Part shown: one piece after another, positions 60,521 to 64,000 of the stretch
Layout of the letters: each line of letters opens with the position of its first letter
How positions within the stretch are numbered: position 1 is the stretch's first letter
Source: Bacillota bacterium
GTDB taxonomy: Bacteria; Bacillota; Clostridia; Oscillospirales; Ruminococcaceae
Length of the DNA: 64,000 nt
NCBI GenBank assembly: GCA_023460035.1
Contig: JAEWRN010000007.1
Span: 66,499 to 130,498 of the forward strand
Direction: 5' to 3'
Notes under the pieces: model-generated
Databases searched by the model: none
The model's input: the letters and a program-made list of their open reading frames with translations, nothing else
What the model was told of the DNA's origin: nothing
Program-made: the position numbers and the translations under genes

Positions 60521-63166
60521 GTGAATCGCATCAAAAAAATTATCCGCGCAAACAAGACGCTCAAAAATGAGCATAATGCAGAGGTGAACCTGCGCTTTTT
60601 CGCTTTTCTGACAGAGAATGAGCTGTTTGACCGGTTGCAAACGGCGCAAGGGGGGCTTGCCGCAGAGGAGGCGGAAAAGCGGCAAGAGGAAACTGGAAAA
60701 AACATCATTACGACCGGGACCAAACATACGATTTGGAACCGGCTGCGTGAATCTTTTGTAAACCCGTTCAACATTATTTTGCTTTTTATTGCGGGCATTA
60801 CCTATTTTACCGATGTTGTGCTGTCTGCGCAGGCAGATTATATGACAGTGATCATTATTTTGTCGCTGATCCTGTTGTCCAGCCTGGTAGCATTCATCCA
60901 AAATCAGCGGTCAGATGCCGCTGCTGCCGAGCTTTCTAAAATGATTTCCAACACGTCGGACGTAATGCGGGATGGAAACTGGGTGTCCATCCCGATGGAG
61001 GACGTTGTGCCCGGGGACATCATTCGGCTTTCGGCAGGCAACATGCTGCCCGCGGATGTCAGGTTTCTTTCTACCAAAGACACCTTTGTGGCGCAGTCTG
61101 CACTGACCGGCGAATCGAACCCGGTTGAAAAGTTCAGTCAGGTGCCCGCCCACGCGGAAGACACCCTGACAGACCTCGGCAACCTTGGTTTTATGGGCTC
61201 AAATATCTTAAGCGGCGGCTCAATAGCGGTCGTATTGCTTACAGGGAACAATACCTATTTTGGTTCTATGGCAAAGTCGTTGTCGGGCGACAGGGCAAAA
61301 ACAAGCTTTGAGCGCGGGATAAGTGCGGTCAGCAGTTTGCTGGTGCGCATGATGTTTGTCATGTTGCCAATCGTGTTTTTAATTAACGGCATCACGAAGG
61401 GCGTGTGGCTTGAGGCGCTGCTGTTTGCCATTACCATTGCGGTGGGCCTGACCCCGGAGATGCTTCCGGTCATTATGACTTCCACACTGGCAAAGGGCGC
61501 GGTCTCCATGTCGAAGCACAAGGTGATTGTTCGCACACTGGGCGCAATACAGACCTTTGGCGAAATGGATATTCTGTGCACAGACAAGACCGGCACGTTG
61601 ACCGAAGACAAGATTGTGCTGGAAAAGTACATGAATTTGCATGGAGAAGACGACACCCGCGTGTTGCGCCATGCGTATTTGAACAGCTATTTTCAAACAG
61701 GGCTGAAAAACCTGATCGACCTTGCCATCATGAACCGTGCAGAGCAAAGCGGCATGGGCGACACATTAAATGGGTATACCCGTGTCGACGAAATACCGTT
61801 CGATTTTTCCCGCCGCAGAATGAGCGTGGTTTTGGCCGACCAAAACGGAAAAAGACAGCTCATCACAAAAGGTGCGGTAGAAGAGATGATCGCCATTTCT
61901 TCTTATGTTGAAATGAATGGGCAGATTTTACCGATGAGCGAGCAGGCAAAACTTGCCGCGTTAAAGCTGTACGAAAAGCAAAATGCCGACGGGATGCGCA
62001 TGATTGCGGTGGCCCAGAAAAACGAGGTACCGGGCAGCGGCGTATTTGGTGTAGCGGATGAAAAAGAGATGGTATTGATTGGGTTCGTTGGCTTTCTTGA
62101 CCCGCCCAAAGAAAGTGCAAAATCGGCCATTCTTGCGCTGAAAGGCAACGGAATCCGCACCGTGGTGCTGACAGGGGACAGTGAAGGTGTCGCCGTAAAA
62201 GTTTGCGGTAAAGTGGGCATCAACGCCGCACAGCCGCTGACCGGCGGCAAAGTGGACCAAATGAACGACAAAGAGCTGATGGAGGCAATTGAACAGCACG
62301 ATTTATTCGCAAAATTGTCGCCCACCCAAAAAGAGCGTGTCGTCAAAGCGTTTCAAACCGCGGGCCATACCGTCGGTTACATGGGCGACGGCATCAATGA
62401 TGCCCCGGCGCTTCGGCAAGCCGACATCGGTATTTCAGTGGATAGCGCTGTAGACATTGCCAAGGAAACGGCGGATATCATCTTGCTGAAAAAGGACTTG
62501 ATGGTGCTGGAAGAGGGTGTTATTGAAGGGCGCAAAACATTTGGTAATATTGTAAAATATATTAAAATGGCCGCGAGCGGAAACTTTGGCAACATGATCT
62601 CGGTCATTGCGGCAAGCATTTTTTTACCGTTTTTACCTATGCTGCCGGTGCAGTTGCTCACGCAGAATTTGCTGTGCGATTTTTCGCAAATGGGCATGCC
62701 GTTTGATAGTGTGGATGAAGAGTATGTCAAACGGCCACGCAAGTGGGAGACACAGTCGATCAAACGGTTTATGGGGTTGTTTGGCCCGCTGAGCTCTATT
62801 TTTGATATTTTTGTATTTGCCATCATGTGGTGGGCAATGGGGGCAAATGCCCCGTCACTATCAGGCCTGTTTCAATGTGGGTGGTTTGTATTTGGCACTG
62901 TGTCGCAGGTTTTGATCATCTATACGATTCGCACGGCCAAAATACCTTTTCTGCAAAGCCGGCCGTCAAACGCGCTTTTGTTTTCTACAGTAGTGGTGAC
63001 CATCATCACACTGGTGGTGGGCTTCAGTGGCCTTGCGGGCGGCATTGATATGCTGCCGCTTTCGGCCACATTTGTGCCATGGCTTTTGCTTGCCTTAATG
63101 GGATACTTTTTGTTTGCACAATTTGTTAAAGTGCTGTACATCAGGCATTACGGGGAATGGCTTTAA
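60521..63166 (+). CDS. mgtA: P-type Mg2+-importing ATPase
   Basis: An 881-residue P3-type magnesium ATPase. Actuator TGES (ALTGESNPVEK), phosphorylation site DKTGTLTED with Asp355, nucleotide-domain stretches and the hinge GDGINDAPALRQADIG are present; about ten membrane segments, with the family's C-terminal GLFGPLSSIFDI and QLLTQNLLCDFSQ. Imports Mg2+ at low external magnesium. A GTG at 60521 is ten bases after GAGAGGA; the TTG at 60512 is too close to it. Likely transcribed from the promoter at 60239, through the leader ORF and terminator. Confidence 0.94.
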   Translation: MNRIKKIIRANKTLKNEHNAEVNLRFFAFLTENELFDRLQTAQGGLAAEEAEKRQEETGKNIITTGTKHTIWNRLRESFVNPFNIILLFIAGITYFTDVVLSAQADYMTVIIILSLILLSSLVAFIQNQRSDAAAAELSKMISNTSDVMRDGNWVSIPMEDVVPGDIIRLSAGNMLPADVRFLSTKDTFVAQSALTGESNPVEKFSQVPAHAEDTLTDLGNLGFMGSNILSGGSIAVVLLTGNNTYFGSMAKSLSGDRAKTSFERGISAVSSLLVRMMFVMLPIVFLINGITKGVWLEALLFAITIAVGLTPEMLPVIMTSTLAKGAVSMSKHKVIVRTLGAIQTFGEMDILCTDKTGTLTEDKIVLEKYMNLHGEDDTRVLRHAYLNSYFQTGLKNLIDLAIMNRAEQSGMGDTLNGYTRVDEIPFDFSRRRMSVVLADQNGKRQLITKGAVEEMIAISSYVEMNGQILPMSEQAKLAALKLYEKQNADGMRMIAVAQKNEVPGSGVFGVADEKEMVLIGFVGFLDPPKESAKSAILALKGNGIRTVVLTGDSEGVAVKVCGKVGINAAQPLTGGKVDQMNDKELMEAIEQHDLFAKLSPTQKERVVKAFQTAGHTVGYMGDGINDAPALRQADIGISVDSAVDIAKETADIILLKKDLMVLEEGVIEGRKTFGNIVKYIKMAASGNFGNMISVIAASIFLPFLPMLPVQLLTQNLLCDFSQMGMPFDSVDEEYVKRPRKWETQSIKRFMGLFGPLSSIFDIFVFAIMWWAMGANAPSLSGLFQCGWFVFGTVSQVLIIYTIRTAKIPFLQSRPSNALLFSTVVVTIITLVVGFSGLAGGIDMLPLSATFVPWLLLALMGYFLFAQFVKVLYIRHYGEWL

Positions 63167-63282
63167 AAGAACGGGCCGGTATTTTAGGCGTTTTAAAAAG
63201 CATGTAAGCGTATATTCAGGGTTAAAACGGTATGGTTGAATGGCGGGCGAGACAAATCACACAGACCGTTTGAGATACAATT

Positions 63283-63329
63283 AAAAACAGCAGGCAATCA
63301 ACATAAAATGCTGATTGCCTGCTGTTTTT
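63283..63329. terminator. Dispersed hairpin repeat, copy 2 (tRNA terminator-like)
   Basis: An 18-bp perfect stem (63283-63300 with 63312-63329) with A/T tails on both sides. Nearly the same hairpin is at 52362-52401. On the minus strand it directly follows the tRNA remnant, the place of a tRNA terminator. Confidence 0.8.
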
Positions 63330-63373
63330 GGTGGAGACGGAGGGACTCGAACCCGCGACCTCTCGGATGTGAA
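63329..63373 (-). tRNA. 3' half of a tRNA (attachment-site remnant)
   Basis: Read leftward: TTCACAT (anticodon loop, CAC if read conventionally, which would be Val), CCGAG, variable loop AGGTC, T-arm GCGGG-TTCGAGT-CCCTC with one C-U mismatch, acceptor strand CGTCTCC, A, CCA. The 5' half is missing; the sequence beyond the anticodon loop (rightward) does not pair with CCGAG. This is the pattern left when an element integrates in a tRNA anticodon loop. Not a functional tRNA as it stands. Confidence 0.75.
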
Positions 63374-63467
63374 TAATGTTACAGAACATTGAACAAAATA
63401 AACGTTTTGTAATTTTTTGAGACTTTCCATATATGTGGACGAAAAGGAATATGGGAGGTCTTGACAA

Positions 63468-63878
63468 ATGACATTTTTAGAATGTTCGGAAAAATATCTT
63501 GAAAGGAAAAAAAGAAGAAAAAAGATTAAGCACAAGACGGTTCTGTTTTACAAAAATCACTTTATCAGGATAACACAATATTTTGGGGAAAGGCCTATTG
63601 AGAGTTGGACAACGGAAGATATTGATCTGTTTCTGGATTTTTTAGAAGAGGATCACTGCCAGACCCCGGCCAGTGCAGTGTCGGCTAACCTACCAAGTTA
63701 TATTTATCGCCAAAAGCATACTCGCGCTTCGGTTGCCCAAGCCGCAAAACTTAGTGTAACTACGGTGGAAAATGCAGCCAAGGGAAAAAGCGTATCAATC
63801 AAGTCGGCAGATAAAATAGCCGCTGTATTGGGGATGCCGACCGAAGAACTGTTTGTAATTACAGATAGAGGGAACTGA
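63468..63878 (+). pseudogene. Truncated tyrosine integrase (core-binding plus XRE-type insert)
   Basis: 136 codons. Residues 1-70 resemble the SAM-like core-binding domain of tyrosine recombinases (FLECSEKYLERKKR; ITQYFGERPIESWTTEDID). Residues ~85-133 are an XRE-like helix-turn-helix (SVAQAAKLSVTTVENAAKG; SADKIAAVLGMPTEELF), an insert seen in some clostridial integrases. The catalytic domain with its R-H-R-Y residues is absent. The frame ends at a TGA that coincides with the presumed IS terminus, so the gene looks interrupted by the IS. ATG follows GGGAGGTC. Confidence 0.7.
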
Positions 63879-63892
63879 GCTATACCCGATTT

Positions 63893-63945
63893 GCTGGAGA
63901 GTGCGGAGTAGTGTAAAATAAAATCACTACGAAGGAGTGTCCAGC
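63893..63945 (+). promoter_or_regulatory. Hairpin over the transposase ribosome site
   Basis: GCTGGA (63893-63898) pairs with TCCAGC (63940-63945) and GTAGTG (63908-63913) with CACTAC (63925-63930). The folded leader holds the AAGGAG of the transposase gene. Read-through RNA from outside would hide that site, a common IS safeguard. Confidence 0.55.
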
Positions 63946-64000
63946 ATGGAAAAAAGCAAAGGAACACGGTACAGCGAGGAATTCAAACAAGGCACTGTCA
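63946..64000 (+). CDS. IS3-family transposase OrfA, N-terminal fragment
   Basis: ATG at 63946 after GAAGGAGTGTCCAGC; 18 codons reach the window edge (MEKSKGTRYSEEFKQGTV). This start is typical of the helix-turn-helix OrfA of IS3-family transposases. The rest is outside the window. Confidence 0.75.
   Translation, partial: MEKSKGTRYSEEFKQGTV

Larger units (their letters stand above)
63876..64000 (+). mobile_element. Left end of an IS3-family-like insertion sequence
   Basis: Begins TGAGCTATACCCGATTTGCT, resembling the left inverted repeat of IS3-family members, followed by a short leader and a transposase ORF. The right end is outside the window, so length and target duplication cannot be seen. 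It abuts the truncated integrase and supplies its stop codon. Confidence 0.65.

Noticed and set aside
1..64000. CRISPR array
   Set aside because: No regularly spaced repeat series was seen on either strand.

Overview
The window looks like the chromosome of a gut-type anaerobic Firmicute, most likely a fairly GC-rich member of the Clostridia (Oscillospiraceae/Ruminococcaceae type). The signs are strong AGGAGG-type ribosome sites with many GTG and TTG starts, a clostridial hybrid cluster protein (Hcp), a GPH-type sugar transporter, a Cthe_2159/VTC/DUF4956 trio, a Trk/RCK potassium system, and no respiratory genes. This placement is inference from gene content; there is no rRNA or marker gene to confirm it.

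Region 1 (1-17.9 kb) is GC-rich host-like DNA. It holds an alpha/beta hydrolase; a PucR-type regulator divergent from a flavin/Fe-S ene-reductase, two paralogous short-chain dehydrogenases and a membrane protein; a three-gene unit with an NTF2-like protein, a PAAR-like DUF4280 tip and a beta-repeat spike-like protein; an Asp/Glu racemase, a GNAT and a DUF5131 protein; two unknown proteins; a ROK regulator with an MFS transporter; and the Cthe_2159 lipoprotein, VTC and DUF4956 operon.

Region 2 (17.9-50.4 kb) is a 32-kb carbohydrate island. It is flanked by 129-bp direct repeats that copy the last codons and terminator of the DUF4956 gene. Its left two thirds are visibly more AT-rich than the flanks. 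It encodes GH3, GPH transporter, AraC, GH78, GH2, GH43-like, a sugar isomerase/epimerase and GH1; TetR with MATE and SDR; rhaBAD; a second GH78 with its own AraC; and a hexuronate module (uxaC, gntR, uxuA, a mannonate oxidoreductase-like SDR, kdgK, kdgA). Together these would import or receive small rhamnosylated and probably glucuronate- or glucose-containing glycosides, cleave them inside the cell, and send rhamnose to dihydroxyacetone phosphate plus lactaldehyde and glucuronate to pyruvate plus glyceraldehyde-3-phosphate.

Region 3 (50.4-63.2 kb) is host-like again. It holds hcp with a CRP/FNR-like site; a potassium-uptake cluster read leftward (small membrane protein, TPR-like protein, four RCK proteins, a 34-residue membrane peptide, TrkH, an OB-fold protein); a KdpDE-like two-component system without any Kdp pump, with tandem 11-bp repeats between it and the Trk cluster; and a P-type Mg2+ ATPase preceded by a 39-codon ORF and an intrinsic terminator. 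Region 4 (63.28-64.0 kb) is the edge of a second mobile element: the 3' half of a tRNA, an integrase cut short at the left end of an IS3-type insertion sequence, and the start of that element's transposase. No CRISPR array, rRNA or complete tRNA was seen.
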